From NCBI GenBank assembly GCA_005656395.1, contig SRSI01000028.1:124001-188000 (forward strand): a DNA stretch of 64,000 bases. The letters run 5' to 3'. The position numbers and the translations under genes were made by a program. This document shows positions 1 through 12,124 of this stretch, one piece after another. The first letter of the stretch is position 1, and every line of letters starts with the position of its first letter. The notes under the pieces were generated by a model that worked only from the letters and a program-made list of their open reading frames with translations, made no database searches and was not told the origin of the DNA. Source of the stretch: Strongyloides papillosus (Eukaryota > Nematoda > Chromadorea > Rhabditida > Strongyloididae).

Positions 1-843
1 ATGATGTTGATAATAATATTAAAGTATATATCACCTTAATAAGACATTACAGTATTGTAATATGTAATAGTCCACCAATCCTCCATTCCTTTAGTGAATT
101 ATTAGATAATCCAATATTAATGAGAGAAATTTTTAATAATTTGGTATATCATACAGATAAACTTTTAAATACTGTTAGAATTAAAGTTGATAATAGATAT
201 AGGAAAGATTTTAATTATGTTGAGAGATGTACACTTGAAAGTAACACATTACAGTTAATTTTTGATTGTCTTGATATTTATATAAGTAAAGAAAAAATTT
301 TTGAAAGTATTGATAAAGAAAAACTTATGTCAACAGTTGGAGACATTGAATGTCGACTTGGATATATAATTCATGAGATGAAACAGAATAAAAGTCTTTC
401 ATCAGATATTTTTACATTTTCACTTAAAAAATTGCATCAGTTCAATGTTATGGTTATTTCATAGAATAACAAATGTTGTATCATTACCAGATGATATTGT
501 AAGTTGTTTTTCTTATCATAATTTAGGAATTGTAATATAATATATTTTTTTAAGAAATACGTAACTAATTACTTTCAAGTTTATGTAAGAATGGTATTTA
601 ATCTTTATATTTACGAGATGACGAGGAAAAAGACAGGAGAAGTGCGATGATGAACCAAAAGATTTTAAATTAACAATAGTAACGTTATGGAATGATATCC
701 CTAAAATTGAAGGGAAATTTGAAAAACATATTATACGAGTTTCAAGAGTTAAGAGAGAAGAAATTATGAAATATGATGATATGTTGGATCATTATGATAT
801 GGAAGAGGCATTGAATGCACAACAATTTGAAAATGAGGATTAG
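1..843 (+). CDS. 3' end of an unrecognised gene, cut by the window edge; frame break inside
   Basis: The reading frame is already open at the first bases and runs to a TAG at 462-464, giving a leucine/lysine-rich helical protein (internal Met at 120). Just past 430 a second frame carries coding-like sequence (LWLFHRITN, then VSLPDDI) up to a good GTAAGT donor at about 508. A further open stretch with higher G+C runs from about 622 to TAG 841-843 (ends KYDDML, then a polar tail). The first frame does not join the second through any GT-AG intron I could find, and the donor phase does not match the last exon simply. So this is either a gene with an indel (error or decay) or an exon structure I have not solved. 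I do not recognise the family. Composition and the donor argue for real or recently real coding DNA. Confidence 0.42.
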
Positions 844-1932
844 TTTAGGTTGCTTGTAAAAATTATAGTTATAAATTTCTAGGAATAGATATTTAGAAAA
901 TATTAATTTTTACTTTTTTTTGCTGTTTATCAAAAAGGTGATTATGTTAAATGTATGTAGAAATTTAATTAGTACATTTAGTAAAAAACTATGTATCATT
1001 ATAATATAAAAGAAAAATAATGATCATTTGTAAAAAAACATATATATAAAACGATTATCAGCGAAGATTTTACATTTAATTTTTTCTGACTCTTCTTAAA
1101 TTAAAAAATTTCTTTTACTTGATTGTTTTTGTATAGGTAGCCACGAATAAAAGACTAAAAAAACTTGTGTAAACTTATCGTCACAAAACTGTCTTATAAA
1201 GATTTTACTATTTGATGGAAATAATTATTTTATACTTTTAATTCATGAACTTTAATTTCTAAACAAAAAATATTCTTTAAAATTTTAAATACTTTGGTGA
1301 TTTTTAACATTTAATATGTATTCAAAAGGATTGCGGGAACCCCTAAAAAGTTCTCAAACATACAAGCTAACAATTAAATTAAACTTTCATTAAAATGAAA
1401 TATAATATTATATATATAAAGCAAAATATCTGATCAAGTATATATAAAATGTTAATCTGACAAAGTATGTTTGCGGATTATCTAATCCTATTCTTTTTAG
1501 TATCTCTTTGATTCTAAAATCTTCAGAGTTGCAAATTGAAAAAAAAATTTACTTCGAAATTAGGGAAACAAAAGAACTATATGTAAATATTTAGAATGTT
1601 ATTAAAACATTAAAAAACATCAGTAGATTATGAATTTACTAAAATAAACTGTCCTAATATTTTAATTATAAATTTCACTTTTTAGTTTAACAACGTGTTG
1701 AGATGATGTGATTTTATTTAAAATTTATAATCTCATTTGTTTAACATATTAAGTTATATAGGATAATCTTTCTAAATACAGTATATTTTTTTAAAAATAA
1801 TGAAAACTTGACAATAAATATAATCAACATCATTACAAAATAATCAACATTACTATATATTACGTTGTTACATATGAAATCATGTTATATTCTAATTTTA
1901 ATTGTCCATAGCCCAGTTAATAATAAATATTC
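844..1932. other. intergenic, nothing recognised
   Basis: Very AT-rich DNA full of stop codons in all frames. It probably contains the 3' flank of the preceding gene and the outer end of the mariner copy that follows. I found no convincing terminal inverted repeat for that copy here. Confidence 0.5.
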
Positions 1933-2935
1933 TTATTCGAAATATGAATCATTAGAATCTACACATTTTTGCTAATGAGATGCATACTTATTTATTCCAC
2001 CTGAGTAAAAATCCGGGTCTTTATATTCAATGAAAGTTTCAAAAGCTGTTTTATGTCTTCATCCTTCCTGAGGATTTGTTTCAGTTAAGAAGTTGTTGAG
2101 ACGTTTGAAAAAGTAAAAATCTGTTGTAGCAAGGTCACCTGAATATGCACGATGAGGTAGAATTTCATACCCTAGTTTGCTCAATTTCTAGAGGGTCATT
2201 TTTGAAATATTTGGCCTTGTACTATCATGAAGAAGGATTGGTCTTTTTCTATTGATTTTAGAGGACTTTTTGGGACAATTTCTGGTGTATTTCTTCAATT
2301 TGTTGACAATAGGACTTTGAGAAATGCTTTAACCAGGTTTCATGAATTAACAATGGATGATTCATATAGTAAACCACTAAACAGTTACCATGATCTTCTT
2401 TGGGAATAATTTGAGTTTCGGGAAGTCTTTTGGTGTCTCATTTTTTATCCTAATTACTATCCAGTTCGCTTGCGATTTCTCGTAAAGAATCTACTCTTTA
2501 TAACAAGTAGCATGTTGTTCAAGAAATGGATAATTTTTGTTCCTCAAAATGAGGGCAGAACAAACTGTATAACCACACAATTTTTTATAGTTGTTTAATT
2601 TGTGATACACCCATTTGTCGAGCTTTCTGCTTTTCCTATCTTCTTAAAGTGACAGGAAATTGTTGATGTGAATACATTTAAATCATCTGTAAGTACCCTA
2701 ACAGTTGTACGTGGATTAGCTTCAATGACTTTCCTAAATTGATAATTATCAATGACGGATTTTGTATTCTAGGTTCTTATTGCTTTCTTTGGATTTTTAA
2801 ACCATCTATGTACAGTAAAAGCATTTAGAATATTCTCTACGAAAGTTTTATTAATTTCTTGAGTTGTTTATGCAAAATTATAATACATTCGGCCTTATAA
2901 AGTGTAATGACAGGAATATTACACTTTAATAGCAT
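1933..2935 (-). pseudogene. mariner (DD34D) transposase pseudogene, near full length
   Basis: Read on the minus strand in shifting frames, this is a mariner transposase from end to end. The N-terminal HTH part is at about 2890-2800 (INKTFVEN, HRWFKN). A second HTH follows at about 2760-2620 (TTVRVLTDDLNV, HFKKIGKA). The catalytic-core block RPILLHDSTRP is at about 2225-2200, then LGYEILPHRAY and DLATTDFYFFKRL near 2180-2100, then YKDPDFYSGG. The C-terminus reads QKCVDSNDSYFE with a stop at 1933-1935. Several in-frame stops and frame changes make it dead. Mariner transposases are about 345 residues, which fits the roughly 1.0 kb span. Terminal inverted repeats and TA duplications were not found, so the outer limits are unknown. 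Confidence 0.88.
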
Positions 2936-3263
2936 AGATTTTTTTAAAACAAATTGATGGTAGATAGAGCCCAAGATAATAATATATATATCATCGTGTA
3001 GAGAAGATTTATGAGAATCTAATGGTTTGTTTTATTATACCAAAACATAACTAATTATTTGAGAACATATGGGCCAAGCAATAAGTATTACAAAACGTAC
3101 ACTTCATATGGGACAACATAATATTTTTTTTCTATAAATTTAGCAAAAAGATTTCCAATGACTTCCTTATATCACTATCAATTTGTCCTTTACTGTTTTA
3201 CTATAATTGTTTAACAAAACGAAAAATTTTGGAGATTTTTTTAAAAATTAAATATTTTTATTA

Positions 3264-3773
3264 AAAGGAAAGGTACTTTTCGGTTGTATCCCCCCAGAAG
3301 ATTTTGACTTTAATGCCTATTTATAACAGTTTTTGATTATTTATAAATAAGTAATATAAAATAAGGCTATTTAAAAATATTTATCAATATAATAATTAAT
3401 TTTTAAAATTTAAAAAAATTTTTTAAAAAATTAAATTTTGAAATTTTTCATTTTTGGAATTTATAATACCATTTATGAGTTACGTACTCTTTAATAGCTC
3501 TTCTTCATATCATAAAAAATAAGAGTATCCTCATTTATCCTTCTTTTAGTATTTTTATTAATATTGAGGAATTTCTATCATTCACAGACCCAAAGACTTT
3601 AAACTTTCCCAGAGATTTTATCATTAGTAATTTTTTATTGAAAAATCACTTTTTTAGTAACAGTTTATCAGTAATAATTTATTTATTAACTTATATGCAA
3701 TAATTTATTTGATATTAGTTCATTTTTATATGTTTTATTTGGGGGGGATATAACCACAAAGTACCAAAGGAAA
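3264..3773. mobile_element. MITE with 24-bp TIRs and an 8-bp target duplication (hAT-like)
   Basis: The inverted repeats are at 3272-3295 (GGTACTTTTCGG... ending CCCCCC) and 3742-3765 (GGGGGGATAT... ending AAGTACC), 24 bases with three mismatches. Immediately outside both ends lies the same 8-base direct repeat AAAGGAAA (3264-3271 and 3766-3773). The interior of about 450 bases is AT-rich with no coding capacity. An 8-base target duplication is the signature of hAT-superfamily transposition, though some other families also make 8-9 base duplications. This is a non-autonomous element; no transposase for it is seen in the window. Confidence 0.82.
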
Positions 3774-6700
3774 TTAGGTTTAAATACTGAGTGTGCCATA
3801 TATGATATAATCAATTATTCCTTATATAGTTTATAAATAATTAATTTATTTTTGTTACGGAAAAATAAAAAAAAAATGAAAAAAAAACAGATTTTGTATC
3901 TTGAATACAATTTTATACCTATATCGAAATTTAACACACGAAAAGGAAAGAAAATAAATTTAGGCACTTATATTATCACCTTAAGTACTACAGAAATCGC
4001 GTTGTATCAAGTATTCATATACTATCAAGAATTACTGAAAGATAATATAACATATTAATTATTAAAATCTCACTTACTAAAAAAATATAAATCCTACTTG
4101 ATTCAAAACTTGGCCAATGAAAATGATATATTATATAAAACTATAATTCATGTTAAACTTATCAATTTCGATATTTGGCAATAATAGTAACTTCAATTCT
4201 ACTATATGGTGATTCTAAAAATTCTATTAAAATATAAAAGTTTCTATAGAGCTAACAATTTCCACGAGAAAGATAATTCATTTATAATAAAAAGTAAACA
4301 AAATGTAATTAGGTTAAAAAACTGCTACATTTAAAAGTTAATTAAGAACAATAAATATTTTAACGTTCAATACGATGCTACTTTTATAGTAATTGAAGTG
4401 GTATTTTAAGAATCCAAAGTTACTTACCTCGTTTTGAATTCGCATTATTTATTTTTCTTCTTTTTCGTGCACTAAATTTCGATATGAGTATAACAGTATA
4501 TTCAAGTTACATGTGTTTCTGTTTCAGTTATTAATTTTATGTGTGAAGTTAAAAATATACCCTGTTATTACTCAAGTGGTACTTTAAAAATGTTTCAAAA
4601 ATTTTTAAATGGGTATTAGGAAAAAACAGTTATAATTTTTAAATATAATTTAATTTAGTTAAGGAAATACGATAATCCTTATATGGAAAAGGTAATTATG
4701 CCTTATTTTCAAGAGATTACTGTATCTTTCTTAATCACTATCTTATGTAATTGAGTTAATTTCAACAATATAATTAAATTTATTGATTTCTGCGATTTGT
4801 TGAAATTAAGCAATTTTTCTCCAAATTTATGACATTATATTATTATTTAATTACTTTTTTAGTATTTTAATAAATTTTTTCTCGTTGCCACACTTTGTTA
4901 AATAATCATAAATATTGTTATGACAAATAAGTAATTGGGAAAAGTTTATATTTTATGCTTTTATTTTTAATCCAACAATGTAATGTTTATATTTACTAGT
5001 TTAATAATAAATGGAATAATTTTATTGAGATAACAATCATTTCTTAAAAAAATTATTATGGAAATATTTAATTAAAGATTATTTTATAGTTTATTATAGA
5101 TAGTTAATCATATTGTATTTTTATAGTACATTTAAATTGTTAGATGCAAAATTCTAAATACAGTTACTTTCTTTTGCTATCAGTTTCAACAGTTGGATAA
5201 TGCTACACAAAATTTTTATTCTTTTATTTATTTTCCCGTGTATAACAATTAATACATAAATAAATTTACAGTCATTATTATAACACTGCTTTAACATTTT
5301 TTTACTACTAATATTTTTAAGTAAATAACTACCAGCTCTAATTTTCGTCTATGAATTTTTCAATAATTACTCATTCTTTAAAATATTAAATTTCCGATGA
5401 TTCCGGATGTTTAACTTATCCTATACATTAAAAGCCACTTTTTCGTAAACATTAAAGGAAATTAATAGGGTAAAAAAATTTATAAAAATGAGTTTTTTTA
5501 AATAACTTGTCAAAATTTTGTCTAGATTTCAATGTAGGTGATATTCCTCTAATATTATAAAAGGAACAAAGCTTTTTGGCTATTTGATCATAAATAACGA
5601 TTAAATTTGAAAAGAGTTATTGTGGTTGTAAAATTAATTTTCTATTTTTTTGATATATATAACTTAAAGAATTAAATTTTGATTAAAAATTTGTAGTCAT
5701 TCTATTAAAAAAGTAATTGATTATTCTTGAGAAATATATTTTAAGTTAAATATTACTAGAAATACGAAGTTGATAAACTTTGATTAGTCATTATTTTTTA
5801 ATTATCCTTTAATTAATGTAATTAATTAATATATAAAGATATTTTTGAAAGTGGTAATTTTAAAAATAATTACTACTATTAAATGAGCAAAAAATTTGTA
5901 ATATTTTGGATATTAAGACACCCGTTTTTAAAATTTATTTTATAACAATAAATATATTTATTTCCTCTTGTTATAATAAAAAGACACAATTTTGTATATA
6001 TATTACATTTGTTTAAAAATTTTTATAATTCTCATATAAATCAAAATATTTTTAGAAAAACGCACAAATTTTTGTATAAATTTTAATTAAAAAATTTACA
6101 TAAATCGCTAATTTATAGTGTTTATGTTTAAAACGTTCTACACTATAAATAAAAATATTTATAGAGATACCTTAAAATATCCAGAATAAATCAAAAAGAC
6201 ATTATTGATATAATAATTTACAATATTTTACAATTTATCCTCCTGACATTCTAAGATCTTTATCAGCCACTTTATTGTATATATATGTTTGAAATAAAAT
6301 TGAATAAAATTCTCTTTTTTCATTACAATATACAAGGACATTACTAATAAACCTTTTATCTTATGGAATAATCAAAAAATTTTGTTATTATAAATATATT
6401 CTATGTATCTATTTTTCAATTAACTTTTATAGAATTAATATTTACTAAAATATAATTAGTTTTTACTTTAAACTTTATTTATTTACTTATAGAGTTTCTT
6501 TTAAAAATGTGTTTATTCAGGTACCGAGGTATCACGAATACTGTACAAGCATTTATTTCTAAAAGTTATGAAGCTAAAATATTTTTTAAAATTTATTGTC
6601 ATTACTTTATATTATTTTTGTTATTTCCAATCACACCAAATGGTATTATGCCTATTCTAAGTTTTTACAACAAAACTATTACCTTTATTTTATGGTATTT

Positions 6701-7018
6701 TATAAAATTTTGTTTTTGTAAGTTATCCATTTTTTAAAATCTTTATATTTTTAATTTTAGTTAGAATTATATTATTTGTATTATGTTATGTGGCGACCTT
6801 TTCAAACTATTCTATATGGATCTTTCCAAATTTATTCTTAAGAAAATATGACTTAAGGGGACGTTTAAAAATTATACTTATTGTTAATGGTAAAGAAGTA
6901 TTATCAACAAAATCTCTACTAAAAATACTCAAAAAGGCGAAAAATAAAAGAATATTTAATATTTAATAAACTAACATTTTTATATATTTATTTGTTATTG
7001 TTAAAAAAATTTTTATTT
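3774..7018. other. 3.2 kb intergenic DNA, nothing recognised
   Basis: Uniformly AT-rich with short A and T runs. Short chance reading frames (for example around 6507-6737, almost only Phe, Ile, Leu, Tyr and Lys) have the composition of translated AT-rich filler and lack splice context. Confidence 0.55.
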
Positions 7019-8815
7019 TTATACTGTAAATTCTTTATTACCAACTAATAAAGCTAATTTTTCTTGCTCGTTCTTTGAATTTTTTTTCAAATTATTTGTT
7101 TCATTTTTAATTATATAATCTGATGCTGATCTTGATATTCTACAGGCTAGTGGTTGATGAGTATTGATTTGTCCCTCCTTCCTACTAAATTTATCATCCT
7201 TATTTTCTATTTTATTCTCTCCTTCTAGAAATTCATTAAATTGATTTTCCTCACTAATATTTGGTATTGTAACAACTCTTGATGGTACATCATCTAATAA
7301 TGATTGATTTATATTAAGTTGTCTGCATAAAACATCCTCATCTGATTGTTGTAAACTATCTTTAACCATATGATGAATGATACCAGCCCCAAAACCATCA
7401 CCTAAAACATTAACACTAGTACGAATTCTATCTAATAACCAATCGACAGTCATTAAAAGTCCAATATCTCTAGATGGTAGTCCTACAGTTGTAAGGACAA
7501 TTTTAATTGTATCCAAACCAGCTGGAACTGATCCAGATCCAATTGATGCTACTGTTGTTGTTATGCTAATTGTTAAAAGATCAAAAACAGACAATTTAAT
7601 AGCATGAAGTTGTGCTATGAATATGACAGCAACAGCTTCATATAATGCTGTTCCATCCATAGTAATTGTTGCTCCGAGTGGTAAAACAAATCTTGTTATC
7701 CTCCGATCTATCTTTAAATTATCCTCCATACTTCTAAATGTTACTGGAAGTGTAGCACCACTAGATGCTGTTCCGAACGCTGTAGCAATGGCTTGTAACA
7801 TTCCTGTCATAAAAGCAAATGGTGATTCTCTTGTTACAAGAAAATATAAAAGTGGTAATGTCAAAAGTGAATGAATCATTAAACCACATATAACTGTAAC
7901 AACATACATAGCTAATGCTTGAGCAGTTTCTGTTAAATTATCAATATCAACAATATTTTTACAAACAAGTGATAAAATACCAATAGGGTAACACCTAAAA
8001 AAAAGTTTTTTTTAATATTAGAAAAAATGAACTTACCACATGAGGGCTGAAATCCACCTCATGATAATTGCATCAAGGACAACAAAAAAATTAATCATTA
8101 AACGTGCCTGTTCACCTAGAATTGATAAGATAACACCAAAACCTGTACAAAATACAATTAAACCAAGAACATTCATTTCATTAGTATATTTTAAAGTTGG
8201 TTTCATCATAATTGGTTCAGTCATATTATTCATTTCTGTATCATTACCGCCTGTTACTTTATGAATTCTTGTCTTAACTTCAACATACTCCGTTTGAACT
8301 TGTTGAAATGTTGCCTGTATAATATTTTCCGGAAACATGTTTCTTATTTGATCAAGAAATGTGTCTAGTGGAGATAATTCTGTATCGTCAAGTGTTCCCT
8401 CACCAAAACTATGTATTAATGTTGGATCGCCAGGGTGTATTGAGGAGACAATTAATATACCAATCTAATATTTAATAAAATTATACATATAATATTTTTA
8501 TATATACAAAAGTAAAACTATTATAAAACATACCACAGTTGATAGAAAGGTAGTTGTCATGTAGTAGAAAACAGTAATAAGACCTATTTTAGTTGCATCT
8601 TTAACAGCAATTTGCGCTAATGCTGAGATAACAGAAGAAATAATTAACGGTAAGATCATCATTTCAACAATTTGCATAAAAATTTCACCAGGAAAACCAA
8701 TTAGTTGTATTAAATCATTACTAGGATTGAAGGGACGAATGATAAAACCAAGGACCACACCAATGACTACTGATTCTATTGTTAGAACCAGTAGTAAATC
8801 TTTTTTATTTGTCAT
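7019..8815 (-). CDS. Na+-dependent excitatory amino acid (glutamate) transporter, SLC1 family
   Basis: Three exons, 8815-8534, 8464-8037 and 7994-7019, join in frame (1686 bases, 561 residues) through short GT-AG introns. The start is the ATG at 8813-8815. An intron-like TTTAATAG about 10 bases upstream could be a trans-splice site. SLC1 landmarks in order: extracellular-loop motif IRNMFPEN, hairpin-1 serine motif TASSGATLP (about residue 312), TM7 MDGTALYEA, hairpin-2 SIGSGSVPAG, and TM8 DWLLDRIR followed by NVLGDGFGAG. In TM8 Asp425 and Arg428 are both present; Arg at the second position marks acidic amino acid carriers, whereas neutral-amino-acid SLC1 carriers (ASCT) have Cys. The family is trimeric at the plasma membrane and clears glutamate with Na+, H+ and K+ coupling. 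The last 100 residues are a polar cytosolic tail. It resembles the nematode glt genes, but I cannot say which one. Confidence 0.95.
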
Positions 8816-10112
8816 TTTGTTCTTTCTATTAAACAATACTTTAAAATTGATAAAGATAATTATTTACCACATTCAATAAAAAATTGATTTTGTTGATTAT
8901 TAATTTTAAAGAGGTATTTTTTCTTTTTTTGGTGATAAAAGAAAAATACTAAGAAATATAATAGTTATAAGTATGTTGATATAAAAAACTTCAATATGAC
9001 TACTAATTATTTTAGTACTAAAATATTAAAAGATTACATTATATCAACATGATTTTTTTATATATATTATTGGTAAGTTAATTGTAAATAAGTAAATAAT
9101 AAAGATAAAAATAAGCGGGTGGTTAAAAATAAAATAATGGGTAAAAAATCTACAAATGGTTATAGATTAATAATATTTTTTATTCTTGTAACTTTTAGAC
9201 AACTGAAAATGTATATAATAACTAATAATACAGTTCATTATAATTCTCTTTTAAGATCAATGATATCATATTTTTCATTTATATAAATATTATATCAATT
9301 GTCGTCATCAATTCACTATATTTATTAAATTATTACTTATCAAATTATGATAATCTCTGATTTTGAAAAATACTTTCTCATATTCCTCTACTATAAAAGG
9401 AGTGTATAACTTCTGATTATGAAAAGAAGCTTAATAAATAATATTATTTTTAATGTGTTTACCACTTTTATATAAATGTACAAAAATAATTGTAATACAA
9501 TACTTTATATTAATATCTCTTCTTATAAAATTACTATTTAAATACTAAAGATATAATTAATGGTGCAAAAAATTTTTTGCTTATTTTAAATTTTATATCA
9601 TAATTTATAAATAGTCTATTTATCCTTTATTTTTGAATTAATTTACACAAAAAAAAGATATTAAAATATTGTTTTTGAAAGTTATATGAGTAAAATTTTG
9701 ATTGGATAAAAAAATTTATCAATTCTTATGTCACTGGGTAATATTTACTTATTATATAAAGCTTCTTTTAAATTAAAAATACCATTCATTCTTTCATCCT
9801 TTTTTTTGCCTCCTCGAAGCACATTTCTTTTTTCTCCCAAAAGAAATTGAATTTTTTTTCTTTTGCTTGTTTTATCTTCCTCCAAATGTGGTGACAATAA
9901 ATCTATTGTTAGTTTATTATCACTAATAAACTTAGTTTTGGAAATTATAGATACATATATAAATGCCACTTTATATACATATGAAGTCTAATGAAAGATA
10001 CAAAATTATCTACATTTGATATAAAATAATCTAAACATTATAATATAAAACTATAAATAGTTATTTAAAAAACAGTGTAATCTAAAGTTGTAAAAAAATC
10101 ACTGCAGTATAT
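8816..10112. other. intergenic, upstream of the glutamate transporter
   Basis: AT-rich DNA presumably containing the glutamate transporter promoter. No promoter motif could be assigned. A short lysine-rich open frame on the minus strand at 9745-9969 is listed separately. Confidence 0.45.
9745..9969 (-). CDS. possible small basic protein or orphan exon
   Basis: A 74-codon open frame beginning MAFIYVSI and ending KEALYNK, with noticeably higher G+C than the flanks and a charged composition (LEEDKTSKRKK, RGGKKKDER). It lies downstream of the stop of the secreted-protein gene, so it is not needed for that gene. It has no clear splice acceptor and no recognisable domain. It may be a short gene, a remnant, or chance. 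Confidence 0.2.
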   Translation of the reverse strand: MAFIYVSIISKTKFISDNKLTIDLLSPHLEEDKTSKRKKIQFLLGEKRNVLRGGKKKDERMNGIFNLKEALYNK

Positions 10113-12124
10113 TCATATTATTGTTGAGTGGAGTGTCAGTGAAATAAGAGGAAATGTTATGAAAAAAGATATAATATGATTTTTGACAACACCCATCAAA
10201 TTTGATGGTGAACTATTGTTGCTTATAAGTGATGCATTATTTTTAGATGTAGTAGGGATGAGGGAATCTTTCAGTTTAGGGTAATTATGATTGTTATTAT
10301 CACTATTATCATCAGAAGTTATCGAACCATCAAATATATTTGGACCATCTGTTGGTAAATCGTGTGGTTCTTTAACACTGTTGTCTATATCAAAGTATTC
10401 TATTTTCCCCTCATTTGGCACCGTTTCATTTGTTGAATCGAATTCAGGTAACTCTTCTTTATTATTTTCCTCTTCCTTAAATAAATCTTTAACATCATCG
10501 TTGGTGTTTTCTAGTAATTTTATTTTATTATTCAATTCCTCCTCCATTTTAGATGTTACATCTTCATCTTCTTCTTTTTTTCCTAAATTTATTTTATTAT
10601 TTTCTTTCTCTTGATTATTTATAATTGTTTCTTGTGTTGTCACTGAATCAGTAGTTGTAATAGTAATAGGGATAGGAAAAATAGTTGTTAATGGTACTTT
10701 TATATCATTACTCTCTATTATAATATTTTTATTATCACTATGATTATTTTTTCTTTCCCTTTCTTCTGGTCCTCCAATTTTAACCGTATTATTCAAATGA
10801 CTAAATTTTTCCTTAACCATCTTCAATTCTAATTCTTTTTGTTTTTCTTTTAGTTCCATTTCTAAAAAAAAGATAAAAAATAAAAGGTAATAAATCAATG
10901 TCACTCAAAATAGACATTAAGATAATGCATTAAACAATAAACATGCCTAATGTTAATATTTGTCCTTCATTCAATTTATCAATTGTTCTTTTTGAAACCA
11001 TACTAACTTGAGCTAAATATGGTAAGCTTATAAAACATTTAAAGTTAATACGTTCCTTTAAATGTCCAATAAGTAATCTGGTCTTTTGAACATCCCTAGA
11101 CTACAAAAAAATAAAATAAATATATTAGGAATTAAAATGTAACTCTAGAAGGGAAAGAAAAAACATTTTATGATTAATTACCTTTTGAATACCAAGCATT
11201 ATTGTTTTCTCATCAACGGAAATGGAATCAACTTTAGAATATTTATCAGCGAGACTATATATATTACTTTCAAGATGATTCTTACCAAATGGTAAAGTAT
11301 GTGGATCCAATGAACAAGTGCCAAGGAGATTCATTGATTCTGTATCACCAATGCTATATAGTAATCCGGTCCTCCTATCTACTGTTACTAAAACTCTTTG
11401 TTGACGTTTCCCTAAAATCAAATGGTACATGTAACATAAATACAATAGTATTAAAAAGAAAAAATATAAGAATTAACATACCAAAGATATTTGTGGCACG
11501 TGTTTGTTTATGCCTAACAAGATATCCCTCAGGGGTAATTTTAAACTGCAACTCTATAATCTCTTTAGAAGTACTATTTTTTCCCACAAAATGTATAACA
11601 TCAGATATTCTTGGATCTATATAAGATTGTGATGGTTGTAGAAGAAAACCAGAATGTAATGGTAGTGAGGAACAAGCAAAGAATGGTAATGATGACATTA
11701 ATGAATAGGTAAATAAAAAAGGTGATGTAATAAATTCTATAGCAGGAAACTCAATATTCATTGTACAAAAATTGTTTCCATGTCTTAATGTAGTTACAAG
11801 TATTGACAATTGTCCAAGATAATTGACAAGATGTAATTTTGTATAATGTGGTGAGCAATGTTGATGTTTATGATCAACTTTAAGATCATGGATTTTATCA
11901 ATATTAAGGAGCGTTGAAAAAAATATTTGACAATCACTTGTTAAACCATAAAATATTAAATCTGGTGTTGAGTAATTTTTTGAATATTGATAAATATTTT
12001 CCTCCCTACATGCTTTACCTTTACCTAATGTTACTGTATTTGATATTGTTAGTAGGTTAAACCATAATATATATAATATAAGAGAGTAGAAAGAATTTAA
12101 AGGAATATATTTTATAATATTCAT
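10113..12124 (-). CDS. novel secreted protein with Asn/Thr/Glu-rich tail and hydrophobic C-terminus
   Basis: Four exons, 12124-11482, 11411-11182, 11100-10947 and 10861-10113, sum to 1776 bases (591 residues). The third intron must start with GC (10946-10945) to keep the frame; its acceptor TTTTTTTTAG is strong. The first 35 residues are a signal peptide or anchor (SFYSLILYILWFNLL). Residues 36-340 form a cysteine-containing, probably folded, extracellular part. From about residue 345 the chain is low-complexity, rich in Glu, Asn, Thr and Ser, with many potential N-glycosylation sites. It ends with a hydrophobic run (HIISFFITFPLISL, then a short tail), as in GPI-anchored proteins or a tail anchor. 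I recognise no family. TTTTTTATAG about 7 bases before the ATG could be a trans-splice site. The structure is well supported by phase; the function is unknown. Confidence 0.8.

Noticed and set aside
2227..2409. 60-codon open frame on the + strand (MKKDWSFS...)
   Set aside because: It is antisense to the mariner transposase pseudogene, whose minus-strand motifs explain the sequence.
3852..4058. 68-codon Lys/Ile/Tyr-rich open frame
   Set aside because: Composition is that of translated AT-rich filler; no splice or start context.
4380..4590. Similar words AAGTGGTATTTTAAGAA and AAGTGGTACTTTAAAAA about 190 bases apart, considered as a direct repeat
   Set aside because: Match is only about 17 bases and does not extend; expected by chance in biased DNA.
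6507..6737. Hydrophobic 76-codon frame resembling a membrane protein
   Set aside because: Phe/Ile/Leu/Tyr richness is what T-rich DNA yields by chance; no domain and no flanking exons.
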